A stretch of DNA of 64,000 nucleotides, taken from NCBI GenBank assembly GCA_947465765.1, contig CANIAP010000006.1, positions 1-64,000 of the forward strand. Reading direction: 5' to 3'. Positions 1-8,938 of this stretch are shown here, one piece after another. The first letter of the stretch is position 1; each line of letters starts with the position of its first letter. The position numbers and the translations under genes were made by a program. Source of the stretch: a bacterium (GTDB lineage: Bacteria; Margulisbacteria; Marinamargulisbacteria; SXXA01). Under the pieces are notes generated by a model. It ran no database searches and was not told where the DNA came from. It saw only the letters and a list, made by a program, of their open reading frames with translations.

Positions 1-102
1 CCCACAATATGATCGTTGCGTCAGTCCGCTTCCCACCCAACGCCTATATTCAGCGACCCATTTCTCCGCTCTAATTACCTGTTTTGTACCCGCTTTGACC
101 AC
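1..102 (-). CDS. 5' end of an IS66-type accessory ORF (TnpA/OrfA-like), cut by window edge
   Basis: An open minus-strand frame starts with GTG at 100-102 and stays open for 34 codons to the window edge. A strong Shine-Dalgarno (AAGGAGG) sits 7 nt before the start. The visible residues include KWVAEYRRW and SGLTQRSYCG. This resembles the first helices of the small HTH accessory proteins of IS66 elements, which typically read W..H...W..SGLSQ..YC. In that family the protein works with TnpB and the TnpC transposase. The element itself lies off the left edge. The upstream stretch up to about 220 would hold its end; a GTAA-starting sequence reads on the minus strand from 219, but I cannot confirm a terminal inverted repeat. 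The assignment rests on a short match. Confidence 0.5.
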   Translation of the reverse strand, partial: MVKAGTKQVIRAEKWVAEYRRWVGSGLTQRSYCG

Positions 103-204
103 GTGTTTGCCTCCTTCATCTTTTGAGGCTTATTTTACGATCGATGGGGAGCCAACTAACCCTTTTGTGCCTCCGTTTCCGGAGTCAGTTTTAGTGTACG
201 ATCT

Positions 205-210
205 ATAATG
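205..210 (+). promoter_or_regulatory. Possible -10 box (TATAAT) for the membrane DUF6973-like gene
   Basis: A perfect TATAAT lies 20 nt before the ATG at 230. No convincing -35 hexamer is visible at the usual 16-18 nt spacing. A 5-bp perfect hairpin (CTCCG-TTTC-CGGAG, 171-184) occupies part of that region. If the IS66-type element really ends near 220, this box may lie inside its end sequence. Confidence 0.35.
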
Positions 211-229
211 TAAATTACCTGATTGTTGG

Positions 230-1279
230 ATGAGTTCGTTTACACATAAAACAATACATTGCATAATGATTCATATGAAATTGAATATTCAAAGTTTATT
301 ATCTTGGGGGATACGACTAGTCGGAACTTATCTCTTTTTTTGGTGGGCAGCATTCAGTCTGGCCTTAGCTTCTCTTGAACCACTAACGATAAGAGATATA
401 GTGATCGGAGCCCTTTTTGGCGGTATACATAGCTTTACCCTTTTCATATCCACATTGAAGTATCCTGGAAAAATAAAACGCATCATAGTCGGAACATGCA
501 TCCTGTTGGGATTTATCAACTATCTTTATAGCCTGATAAATACAGTGCATTACATATATATATTAGGAGTTGTATTTCATAGTATGGCAATACATTGTTT
601 CATAAAACTAAATTTTCGGAGGGGTAGAGAAATGATTAACATTAAAACACTTAAGACAGAAGCGGAAAGGGAAGCTTATGATTACTTCAACAAGAATATT
701 CGCCCATTAGTTATGAAAGAAAAAGGCGAGATCGATTTACTTAAAAATACTCTATTTGATACCGATATAGATGCCTTTCGACATGCCTATGTAAGTGGGG
801 TTTTTACACTGGAATTGGATGCAAACAAGGCCGCTTTTTGGGGTTGGGTAAATGAAGTATTTCCTGGTGGAGGTAGTAGTGGGCAAAGTGCTGAGTCATC
901 AAAAAACATGGATTATTGGAATAACGAAGTGGGTCGAAAGTATGGAAAGCAAGCAAAATCAAAAAGAGAATTAGCTGAATTTTTAAAAAAAGCCTTAGAA
1001 AACGGTGAATTGATCATCTCTTTGGATGATCCACGAAAATTTGGCGGGGAAACAAGTTTTCAGTTTGATTCGAACAAGCCCGTAATTGTTTTAAAAGAGA
1101 GTGAAACAGGACGGAATGAATTGTTTTGCGATCTATCGAATGGAACTGTTTTTGATCGTGAAAGTTTTGCTTCGGCGATCAAAAATGGTGAATACCCTGG
1201 ATATTTGATTGCATCCATCGATGGTTTAGCAACACCTATGTCGAAACCAGACGATATTAAATCGAATAATTTAGGCTGA
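230..1279 (+). CDS. Four-helix membrane protein with C-terminal DUF6973-like (toxin-type) domain
   Basis: The 349-aa protein has two parts. Residues about 28-128 contain four hydrophobic segments. From about residue 150 there is a soluble domain with DAFRHAYVSGVFTLE, NKAAFWGWVNE and DYWNNEVGRKYG. The D-x-x-RHA...NN..GR pattern is that of DUF6973-type domains found in polymorphic toxins and cell-wall or lipid-associated proteins; their reaction is not firmly known. The gene is clearly more AT-rich than its neighbours and lies between two IS66-type remnants, which suggests acquisition by transfer. The start is uncertain: ATGs at 230, 266 and 275 are in frame and none has a strong ribosome site. 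No immunity-like gene is visible next to it. Confidence 0.75.
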   Translation: MSSFTHKTIHCIMIHMKLNIQSLLSWGIRLVGTYLFFWWAAFSLALASLEPLTIRDIVIGALFGGIHSFTLFISTLKYPGKIKRIIVGTCILLGFINYLYSLINTVHYIYILGVVFHSMAIHCFIKLNFRRGREMINIKTLKTEAEREAYDYFNKNIRPLVMKEKGEIDLLKNTLFDTDIDAFRHAYVSGVFTLELDANKAAFWGWVNEVFPGGGSSGQSAESSKNMDYWNNEVGRKYGKQAKSKRELAEFLKKALENGELIISLDDPRKFGGETSFQFDSNKPVIVLKESETGRNELFCDLSNGTVFDRESFASAIKNGEYPGYLIASIDGLATPMSKPDDIKSNNLG

Positions 1280-1311
1280 AACTCAACTCTGTCGAAGCGG
1301 GTGGCTTGATA

Positions 1312-1494
1312 TAAAAAAGGGCTCAATTCGTTTACTATACTAAGCACTGATATACTGATCCGTGGCATTGTTATCGATTTCAATTCAGTAGCCTGTCGCT
1401 CAATGTCATACAGTTGTCGATAATTCCGCATGGCTTCAATCGCCAATTGGGTTCTGTCCACTTGCTGCTTGAATGTGGGAGTAGTTGGTTGCCA
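1312..1494 (-). pseudogene. Decayed internal fragment of an IS66 TnpC transposase
   Basis: The minus strand here reads WQPTTPTFKQQ, then EAMRNYRQLYDIERQA and NELSPFL. This matches the conserved middle of IS66 transposases (EAL..I..LY.IER.A...R..R......L..WL). An in-frame TAG lies just upstream (1498-1500). The catalytic parts on either side are missing, so this is a remnant, not a gene. The apparent ORF continues to 1060 only because it runs antisense through the neighbouring plus-strand gene. Confidence 0.6.
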
Positions 1495-1516
1495 TACCTA
1501 GGATTAATATTAACTG

Positions 1517-1538
1517 GATTCCCACCGTCGCGGGAATC
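1517..1538. repeat. Palindrome (GATTCCC...GGGAATC) between IS66 remnant and SNF2 gene
   Basis: A 7-bp perfect inverted repeat with an 8-nt loop lies just downstream of the minus-strand SNF2 gene stop (1553). It could act as a terminator hairpin, but no T-run follows, or be a REP-type palindrome. I see only this one copy in the window. Confidence 0.4.
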
Positions 1539-1552
1539 GATTTAATTGCCCC

Positions 1553-4500
1553 CTATAAAAACAACTGATCCAAGTCTTCCTTGGTAATCAATTTCTCCAG
1601 TTTTTTATCCCCCAGAATACTATCGGCTAACCCCTGTTTTTTCTCCTGGAGTGCCACGATTTTTTCTTCGATAGTGCCTTCCGTGATGAGTTTATAGACA
1701 AACACGGCTTTGGTTTGACCAATACGATGCGCCCGGTCCGTAGCTTGCATTTCAACCGCGGGGTTCCACCACGGATCATAGTGAATCACCGTATCCGCTG
1801 CTGTTAAATTGAGGCCGGTCCCACCTGCTTTGAGGCTGATCAGGAACACCGGAATGTCCCCCTCTTGGAATTGAGCGATGAGTTCGGGCCGATTGGTGCT
1901 TTGCCCAGTCAATTTTAAATAGGGAACCTTTTGTTTGACGATTTCATCTTCAATCAAGGCCAACATGCTGGTAAATTGTGAAAAAAGAAGAATCCGTCGG
2001 CCTTCTTCGATCAACTGAGGAATCATTTCCATTAAATGGTCTAATTTTGCGGAATGAACCGACGACTTCCCCGTCACCTTTTTTAATAGCCTTGGATCGC
2101 AACACACCTGACGGAGCTTGAGTAGCGCATCCAAAATGATGATATGACTTCGTTCAATCCCCTTTTTATCAATGGCATCCCTCACTTTTTGATGCATGGT
2201 GAGTCGAATGGTTTCATATAAGTCACGCTGAGCAGATTCCAATGGAATTTTTTGGAGAATTTCAGTTTTTTCCGGAAGGTCGAGGACCACTTCGGCCTTG
2301 GTCCGACGCATCATGAACGGGCGGGTCAGGCCGGCCAAACGGGCCTGGATTTCAGAATTTTGGCCACGCTCAATAGGGAACCGATAATCGCGTCGAAATG
2401 AGTCTTTATCCCCCAAAAGTCCTGGCATCAAAAAATGGAATAAGGACCACAATTCCCCGAGGTGATTTTCCATGGGCGTCCCGGTCAAACAGAGGCGATG
2501 GGTGGCCGCCAGCTGGATCGCTACTTGAGTGACTTTGGCCGCACTATTCTTAATAGTATGGGCCTCATCCAAGATGATGAATGAAAACCGGTGCGCCAAC
2601 AAAACATCCTTGTCTCGGACAACCAATGGATACGTGGTGAGGACGATGTCATGTTTTTTTATGAGTTTAAAATCCTTTTTTCTATCAAGGCCGTGTAGTA
2701 GAAGGACGCTCAATCCCGGGGCAAATCGCGCCGCCTCACTCTTCCAATTGGATATCACGCTGGTGGGCGCGACAATTAAACAGGGCTCACCGAGGCGGTT
2801 TTCTGATTTCTCAATTACAAGATGCGCCAATGTTTGGACGGTTTTACCCAAGCCCATGTCATCGGCCAAAATACCCCCGAGCCCGTATTCTCTTAAAAAC
2901 TGTAACCATGCCACGCCATCAGACTGGTAATGCCTCAACGTCGCCGTAAATTCATCAGGGATCCCCACCGGTTGAATGGCCGAAAAATCCCGGAGTCGCT
3001 GCGCCAAACTAATCAGTTGAGACGGGCCCACCCATCGCAATTGACTGGCGTCTTGGGCTTTTTTTGTTTCAACGAGTAACGCTGCTTGGAGCTGGGAAAT
3101 TTGAAGTTTATCTTTGTCGACTTTAGATTTTGAAAACAGCTCTAAAATAGTTTGAAATGCGTGTTGCAATCGGTCTTGGGCAACGGACACCAGGTGGTCA
3201 TCCACTTCGAGCACGACGGTAGGTGTGTCCGGCGACAATCCCAGTGTGGGTCGATTTTTTCCTTTGGCGCCCCGGATCATCTTCAGTAAAATCGGAAGTA
3301 AACTAACCGGTTTTCCATCGATCAAAATACCCAGATCTACATCAAACCAATCGGTGCCGCTGGACTCCGTTAAGTCGCTATACCATTCATCCACTAAAAT
3401 GATTTCAGGAATGGGATAATCATCGGAAAAGGTCACTTCCCACCCTTCTGCCCGAAGCTGTGGTGCCAACTCACCACGCACATGGGTCAGCAACTCTCTA
3501 CTTTCAGGGCCACCCAGAAAAAAACGATTCCTAAATCGGCCGTTGTAGGCGTAGCTGGGAATAACCAGCATTGCCTCAGTCAACCCAAGGGTCACCAGGA
3601 AATAGTGATACTTATGCTCGGCCCGTTTATCCCGTGGAACAATTGTCAGCGTATCATCCATAAATATTTGAATTGAGGGATTTGAATCGTCCCCCCAGTC
3701 TACGTTCACATCCTGGTATAGGAATGACAATTTTCCGAGATAGGCCCGATTTTTTTGCCCCGTTTCCCATCGACGCTTAGGGGCCACTTCGGAATAAAAG
3801 TGGAGACAGGGTCTCGGGGCGACAACGGTTGTTTCCATTTTTTTTGCAACCTTGGGTCGAGGAATCGCGGCGGCAGACGGGAGGGATTCGAGGACCTCAT
3901 TTATCGTGCCTGCCGTTGTCGGTGACACTTGTTTTGGCATCCGACGGAGGTGTCCAAGAACGGCCCCAGGAATCTCCGACACAACGGGTCCGATTTGGTG
4001 GTCAGTCAGATCAATGTACCAAACCGGGGTGGTCGGCAGAGTCGTCGCGTTGTGAGCCGTCACCTCCAGGTATTGATCACCAGAGGGCATCGATTTCCAT
4101 TCCAGGAGGGCCGACCTTGGGCCATCTAATCGGAGCGGCGGATTTTCAAATGACTGCCAGTAACAGTCAACCGTCTCAACCAGGCGTGTCAACAGCGCCT
4201 GACAGTCATTGGATGCCAACGTAAATGTGGCATCTCGCCACCCGTTGGATTCCGATAATGATTCAAGAAGAATCAGCAGCTCAAGGTCGGGCCCGATCAC
4301 TCGCTTCCGGTCCGATTCCGATCCAAATCGAAACATTGCGGGTTTACTAAAGCCCCCATTTTTGAGCCTCCGTCGGACATATGTTTTAATCTGTAACTTT
4401 TCTTGAACATGCCTCTCTACAGACAACACAACCGAAAGTTCTTCTCTGGGTGCCGCCCCATCAGGGCCATCCGATGAACTGGAAATTTCCTGTAGTGCAT

Positions 4501-4561
4501 CCACCCATTTTGAAAGTGCAGGGTTGCTATTTTTGAGTTCGAATAGGCTAAATTGATCCAT
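1553..4561 (-). CDS. SNF2-family DNA-dependent ATPase/helicase (RapA/HepA-like)
   Basis: A SWI2/SNF2 ATPase of about 1002 aa. The N-terminal half (to about residue 500) is unassigned. The two RecA-like lobes follow: Walker A DDMGLGKTVQT near residue 570, the DEAH box DEAHTIKN near 660, the TGTP motif, and the C-terminal helicase signature GGTGLNL...DRAHRIGQ near 920-950. Proteins of this family remodel protein-DNA or transcription complexes rather than unwind DNA processively. I chose the ATG at 4559-4561, 14 codons inside the longest frame (4603), because GGGGCGG precedes it at good spacing and the protein then begins MDQFSLFELKN. The gene stands alone on the minus strand, followed by the IS66 remnant. 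Confidence 0.93.
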   Translation of the reverse strand: MDQFSLFELKNSNPALSKWVDALQEISSSSDGPDGAAPREELSVVLSVERHVQEKLQIKTYVRRRLKNGGFSKPAMFRFGSESDRKRVIGPDLELLILLESLSESNGWRDATFTLASNDCQALLTRLVETVDCYWQSFENPPLRLDGPRSALLEWKSMPSGDQYLEVTAHNATTLPTTPVWYIDLTDHQIGPVVSEIPGAVLGHLRRMPKQVSPTTAGTINEVLESLPSAAAIPRPKVAKKMETTVVAPRPCLHFYSEVAPKRRWETGQKNRAYLGKLSFLYQDVNVDWGDDSNPSIQIFMDDTLTIVPRDKRAEHKYHYFLVTLGLTEAMLVIPSYAYNGRFRNRFFLGGPESRELLTHVRGELAPQLRAEGWEVTFSDDYPIPEIILVDEWYSDLTESSGTDWFDVDLGILIDGKPVSLLPILLKMIRGAKGKNRPTLGLSPDTPTVVLEVDDHLVSVAQDRLQHAFQTILELFSKSKVDKDKLQISQLQAALLVETKKAQDASQLRWVGPSQLISLAQRLRDFSAIQPVGIPDEFTATLRHYQSDGVAWLQFLREYGLGGILADDMGLGKTVQTLAHLVIEKSENRLGEPCLIVAPTSVISNWKSEAARFAPGLSVLLLHGLDRKKDFKLIKKHDIVLTTYPLVVRDKDVLLAHRFSFIILDEAHTIKNSAAKVTQVAIQLAATHRLCLTGTPMENHLGELWSLFHFLMPGLLGDKDSFRRDYRFPIERGQNSEIQARLAGLTRPFMMRRTKAEVVLDLPEKTEILQKIPLESAQRDLYETIRLTMHQKVRDAIDKKGIERSHIIILDALLKLRQVCCDPRLLKKVTGKSSVHSAKLDHLMEMIPQLIEEGRRILLFSQFTSMLALIEDEIVKQKVPYLKLTGQSTNRPELIAQFQEGDIPVFLISLKAGGTGLNLTAADTVIHYDPWWNPAVEMQATDRAHRIGQTKAVFVYKLITEGTIEEKIVALQEKKQGLADSILGDKKLEKLITKEDLDQLFL

Positions 4562-4603
4562 TAATTTTCCGCCCCTGATGTCGACCCAAACAACCGAGGA
4601 CAC

Positions 4604-5035
4604 TCTTTGTGACCTTCGATGACGGAATGACAGACGATTTCATAAAGATGGCTGGGCGGTCTCATTTTCAGTTAAGCATACCCTCAAATTCCCTTTTCAA
4701 CAAAACGCGACAGACTTCAATAAAACCGATTCAAAGTCCAAAAGCACAGGCAATAATCCCGCTGGTTCCACACCCTTGATAGAGTTCCCAAGCCAAAATG
4801 TATATCCTTTTCTTTTAAAATGAAGAAAGATCATGTTTTCGAGATGCTTGCTTAGCCCCCCATCAAAGCCGGATGAAAAAGCTTCGGAAGACCTCCAGAC
4901 TTAACCCAAATTTTGAGGCCTTTGTTGCAAGTAATTGCAAGATTCCAGGGATTTAAATAATTCGTTCATACCTTAAATAATACCCAAAAAAAAAAGACAG
5001 CGACGCAACGGCGTCTAAAAAGATATAACCTCTAT
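4604..5035. other. Intergenic region between divergent SNF2 and selO genes
   Basis: No gene is visible in about 430 bp. It must hold the promoters of the two divergent flanking genes. A short direct repeat TTGCAA-N4-TTGCAA lies near 4925. A hairpin GACGC-AACG-GCGTC near 5002-5015 is preceded by a run of ten A, so on the minus strand it reads as a stem followed 6 nt later by a T-run. I do not assign a function because no minus-strand gene ends here. Confidence 0.4.
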
Positions 5036-6484
5036 ATGACATCGCCACTGTTACTCCACTTTGATCATCGATTCCTCACCCTCGGCGACCGGTTTTATAC
5101 CGCGATGCCCGCAGAGGGGATCGGTAAAAAACCCTATCTCATCCACGCCAACGCCCACGCTGCTCAATTAATTGGATTGCCCACAGAGACATTCCACTCG
5201 CCCGAATTTCTGGACTACTTTTCAGGTAATCAGCCACTTCCCGGGAGCCATCCGTTGGCGATGGTGTATTCCGGCCATCAATTTGGCCAATGGGCGGGTC
5301 AGTTGGGCGATGGGCGCGCCTTGCTCCTGGGCCAAGTCCGAAATACCGACGGCGACCTCTGGGATATTCAGTTAAAAGGTGGCGGGAAAACCCCGTATTC
5401 TCGGTTTGGTGACGGACGGGCCGTGGTCCGATCCTGTATTCGTGAATATCTATGCTCCGAAGCCATGCATGCGCTCGGAATTCCAACGAGTCGGGCGCTT
5501 AGCATCGTCGGCACCGGAGAATCTGTTCAGCGCGAAATCGCAGAACCTGGCGCAGTATTCACACGATTGGCCCAATCCCATATTCGATTTGGGCATTTTG
5601 AACATTTTTATTATCGAAAAAACCACGATGAACTCAAGGCGTTATGTGACCATGTGATTGCGGAGTATTTCCCCCACCACACCGGCCACTACGATCGATG
5701 GTTCGCCGAGGTGGTGTCCCGCACGGCCTCAATGATTGCCCAATGGCAGGCGGTTGGGTTTTGCCACGGGGTCATGAATACCGACAATATGTCGATTTTG
5801 GGGCTCACCTTGGACTACGGGCCATTTGGGTTTATGGAGGCATTTGACCTTGATTACGTGTGCAATCATTCCGACCATTCCGGTCGATACAGCTATGACC
5901 AACAACCGATGATCGGACGTTGGAATTGTCATGCATTGGCCCACGCATTGAGCCCGATTATACCGACCGAAATCACCAATCCAATTCTCGCAGGGTACGA
6001 TGTGACGTTTAATCATCACTATTCCCAACTCATGCGACAAAAAATCGGGATCGCTCCCTCGGATTCCTCCCACGATGACTTATGGATTGATCTGTTGACC
6101 CTAATGGCCTCACAGAGAAGTGATTATTCTCTGACTTTTCGGTATCTGGCCGACTCGTTTACGACACCCCATTTATGGACCGATCTGTTTCGAGATCCGG
6201 GTTCTGCAACCGAGTGGCTTACCCGTTATCATCACACGCTGCGGTCATTGGGCTCAGATGATCAAATTATCACCTCCCTCAATGGGGTAAATCCGCGCGT
6301 TGTTCTTCGCAATTGGGTGGCCGAATCGGCCATTCGCTCAGCCGAAGATGGTAACGACTATTCCGAAATCACCCAGATATTGCAGCTAATCCAAACTCCC
6401 TATAACGCGCACTTGAACGCGGTTCATTATGGCGATCCTGCGCCCGATCACTACCTTGGTTTGCAGGTATCCTGTTCATCGTAA
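5036..6484 (+). CDS. selO: SelO family protein adenylyltransferase (YdiU), Cys form
   Basis: The 482-aa length fits bacterial SelO (E. coli about 478 aa). SelO is a pseudokinase-fold enzyme that transfers AMP from ATP to Ser/Thr/Tyr of proteins, often linked to redox stress. Hallmarks in order: SGHQFGQWAGQLGDGRA, LKGGGKTPYSRFGDGRAVVRS, LGIPTSRAL.IVGTGE, FCHGVMNTDNMSILGLT (metal and catalytic region), DYGPFGFMEAF. The extreme C-terminus is SCSS, with cysteine at the position occupied by selenocysteine in animal SELENOO. The ribosome site is weak. The metallophosphoesterase gene follows 19 nt downstream, so the two are probably cotranscribed. Confidence 0.96.
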   Translation: MTSPLLLHFDHRFLTLGDRFYTAMPAEGIGKKPYLIHANAHAAQLIGLPTETFHSPEFLDYFSGNQPLPGSHPLAMVYSGHQFGQWAGQLGDGRALLLGQVRNTDGDLWDIQLKGGGKTPYSRFGDGRAVVRSCIREYLCSEAMHALGIPTSRALSIVGTGESVQREIAEPGAVFTRLAQSHIRFGHFEHFYYRKNHDELKALCDHVIAEYFPHHTGHYDRWFAEVVSRTASMIAQWQAVGFCHGVMNTDNMSILGLTLDYGPFGFMEAFDLDYVCNHSDHSGRYSYDQQPMIGRWNCHALAHALSPIIPTEITNPILAGYDVTFNHHYSQLMRQKIGIAPSDSSHDDLWIDLLTLMASQRSDYSLTFRYLADSFTTPHLWTDLFRDPGSATEWLTRYHHTLRSLGSDDQIITSLNGVNPRVVLRNWVAESAIRSAEDGNDYSEITQILQLIQTPYNAHLNAVHYGDPAPDHYLGLQVSCSS

Positions 6485-6503
6485 AAGAAGGTAAACTTCA
6501 TCT

Positions 6504-7577
6504 ATGATTCAATTAATTATCTTTATCGCTATTATTTCCGCAATTCTACTTGGCAGCAGTTTCTACGTGGCGGGATTTTTCCTCCATGCAGTGACCGGGA
6601 CCTTTCAAGGCCTCTGGATGTCCGGCCTCCTAATATGGGTCCCCTCCCTTACTTACCTCGTTGGTGAATGGCGGTCACGCACTTCGCAGGTAATCTGGAT
6701 CAAACACCTCGGGGCCATTCTACTCGGAGCAATGTCAGTCTCAGTGGCAGTCGCCACTTCAGGATATGTCGCATTGCTGATTGGGGTCCCGGGGCCCATA
6801 GCCGCAACGGTCAGCGTGGCTCTCATTGGAACGATGGTGGGACTTGGAATGATAAACGCCCATCGCACCCCCAAGATCACACCCATCGATACATTCACCG
6901 GTCGCACCCATCGTTTGGGCCTCAAAATCGTCCACCTAACCGATCTTCATCTCGACGGAATCACCTCCACCCAATGGGTCCAAAAAGTCGTGGATACCGT
7001 CAATGCATTAAACCCGGACATTGTGGTGTTCACCGGAGATCTATTAGATATCTCTCCCGATCGCATTCCGGAACAAATTGAAATTCTCAAACAAATTAAG
7101 GCATCCAAAACCAAATTGGCGGTATCGGGCAATCATGATTTTTATATGAAATATCCCACCTATCAATCGGTGTTGGAGACCATTGGCTTCACGTTAATCG
7201 ACAATCAGCATATTCATGTTTCCGGGGTCGATTTTATCGGAATATCGGACCGTGATGGCCAGCGTTTTGGCCACGGCAGACCCGAAATTTCGGACCTATT
7301 TCCAAACTATTCGCCCGATCAAACAGTGATCGTATTGTCCCATCGACCGGATGAATTCCATCACTTCGCAAAACTCGGCGTGACGCTACAACTTTCCGGC
7401 CATACCCATTGGGGCCAGCTGCCTCCATTTGATCTGATTATTCGGCTCTGGTATACCCACGGCCGAGGCCATGGAAAGATCGACAATTCCCATATTTATG
7501 TCTCAAAAGGAACGGGGGTCTGGGGTCCCCCAATGCGATTATTTGGGCGGTCAGAAATCGTGGTAGTGTCAATTTAA
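6504..7577 (+). CDS. Membrane-anchored metallophosphoesterase (YkuE/YaeI-like)
   Basis: The 357-aa protein begins with about four hydrophobic segments (residues 1-115) and continues with a calcineurin-like phosphoesterase domain. The di-metal motifs are complete: DLHLDG, FTGDLLD, GNHDFY, SHRPDEF and SGHTHWGQ. Members with this layout include YkuE and YaeI; several act on phospholipid or UDP-sugar-lipid phosphates at the membrane, but substrates vary and cannot be read here. It follows selO closely and ends 20 bp before the convergent rpoN stop. Confidence 0.9.
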   Translation: MIQLIIFIAIISAILLGSSFYVAGFFLHAVTGTFQGLWMSGLLIWVPSLTYLVGEWRSRTSQVIWIKHLGAILLGAMSVSVAVATSGYVALLIGVPGPIAATVSVALIGTMVGLGMINAHRTPKITPIDTFTGRTHRLGLKIVHLTDLHLDGITSTQWVQKVVDTVNALNPDIVVFTGDLLDISPDRIPEQIEILKQIKASKTKLAVSGNHDFYMKYPTYQSVLETIGFTLIDNQHIHVSGVDFIGISDRDGQRFGHGRPEISDLFPNYSPDQTVIVLSHRPDEFHHFAKLGVTLQLSGHTHWGQLPPFDLIIRLWYTHGRGHGKIDNSHIYVSKGTGVWGPPMRLFGRSEIVVVSI

Positions 7578-7597
7578 TGATTCGCCGGGGGGTCACA

Positions 7598-8938
7598 TCA
7601 CCCCTTCAACCGATCAAAACTCGATGTCACTCCCGCCAACAACCGATATTTTGTCACCGTCCGCCGAGCAATGGGCATGCCTCGGTCAGCGAGTAATGTC
7701 GCAATTTTGAGATCACTGTGCCCTGGATATTCTTGAAATACCGACATTATCAGCTGCTCCAGCCGTTTGGCGGTGAGCCCGAAATGATCCCTCGGGCAGA
7801 GCTGCTTCAGCGTAAAAATTCCTTGGGGCGTCAGGATATATTTGGACGACACAATTCGAGAAATAGTCGACGGGGACATGCCTAACTGCTCGGCCAATTC
7901 TTTTTGGAGTAAGGGAACCAAATAAAGCAAGCCGTGCTTTAAAAATTCGGTTTGGCGTTGAACCACCCGCCGCACCAAATCCGCCATCAATCGCTGACGA
8001 CTCTGAATCGTATCGATGAGTTCATTGGCTTTTCGAACGCGGTCTTCCACGTACGTTCGGGTATCCTCATCAATCCCCGGATCCGCCAGCATTTTGATAT
8101 ATCGATCCGACACGCCAATCTGAATCCCCATCGTCTGTTCCAGGTGGGTCAATTCAATCTGATCGCCGTCCAAGACGACCTCAAATGAGGGAATAATTGT
8201 CTGCGACATGGTGGGTGTGGCATAGGCCAACCCCGGAAAGGGATTCAAATTAGCCCGGATAAATTCGGCAATGGCCGCCACCCCATCTGAGGCAATCCCC
8301 ATCGCTGTCGCAATATCCTCAAATTGCCCGGCACCCAACGCATCCAAATGATGGGTTACCACAGTCTTAAATGCCTCCGACAAACGATCATCGTCGAAGT
8401 GATGGGACTCAATCTGGAGTAACAGACACTCCTTGAGGGACCGAGCCCCTACCCCGTCGGGCTCCAATTTTTGGACCCCCCGAAGAATGGACAGGACTTT
8501 TCGATCATCAATGCCAAATTGGGTCTTGGCCAGCGCACGAATGTCCACATAGTCTTCGATATACCCCCGATCATCCATGTGGGAAATCAAAAATCGAGCG
8601 ATGGCATCATCGGTGTCAGACAGGGTCTCCAAATCCAATTGGGAAAAGAGAAACGTGTGTAGCTGATCCGTATCGGACCTTGCTTTGGCAAATTCGCTGA
8701 TGTCCCGGCCCATAAAGTCCAATGACGAGGTGGTGCGTCGATTGGCTGCATATTCTGCCAAATGATCGTATCGGATGACCTCAAGAACCACGTTATCTTC
8801 GACGTCCCGCGCGACCCGATCCAGCACCTCGGAATACGAGAACGAGAAGGTCTTGAGCATCTGAATCATCTTAGGGCTCAAGATTTGAGACAGTTTCAAC
8901 TGCTGCTTCAGCGAAACTGTCTGACGCAATTTAATCAC
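7598..8938 (-). CDS. rpoN: RNA polymerase sigma-54 factor
   Basis: The 446-aa protein has the sigma-54 layout. Region I (residues 1-45) carries the Q/L-rich activator-interaction segment LKQQLKLSQILSPKMIQML. The core-binding domain fills the middle. An HTH (MSPSTISRIVSSKYI) follows near 355, and the RpoN box ARRTVTKYR near 425 reads the -24 element. Start is GTG, sharing GTGA with the tsaD stop, so translation is coupled to tsaD. It is the last of six overlapping genes. No sigma-54 activator is encoded in the window. A GGGGT-CACATC-ACCCC hairpin (7589-7604) spans its stop codon. Confidence 0.95.
   Translation of the reverse strand: MIKLRQTVSLKQQLKLSQILSPKMIQMLKTFSFSYSEVLDRVARDVEDNVVLEVIRYDHLAEYAANRRTTSSLDFMGRDISEFAKARSDTDQLHTFLFSQLDLETLSDTDDAIARFLISHMDDRGYIEDYVDIRALAKTQFGIDDRKVLSILRGVQKLEPDGVGARSLKECLLLQIESHHFDDDRLSEAFKTVVTHHLDALGAGQFEDIATAMGIASDGVAAIAEFIRANLNPFPGLAYATPTMSQTIIPSFEVVLDGDQIELTHLEQTMGIQIGVSDRYIKMLADPGIDEDTRTYVEDRVRKANELIDTIQSRQRLMADLVRRVVQRQTEFLKHGLLYLVPLLQKELAEQLGMSPSTISRIVSSKYILTPQGIFTLKQLCPRDHFGLTAKRLEQLIMSVFQEYPGHSDLKIATLLADRGMPIARRTVTKYRLLAGVTSSFDRLKG

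Noticed and set aside
7589-7604. Hairpin GGGGT-CACATC-ACCCC as a rho-independent terminator
   Set aside because: It overlaps the rpoN stop and no T-run follows on either strand; kept only as a remark in the rpoN entry.
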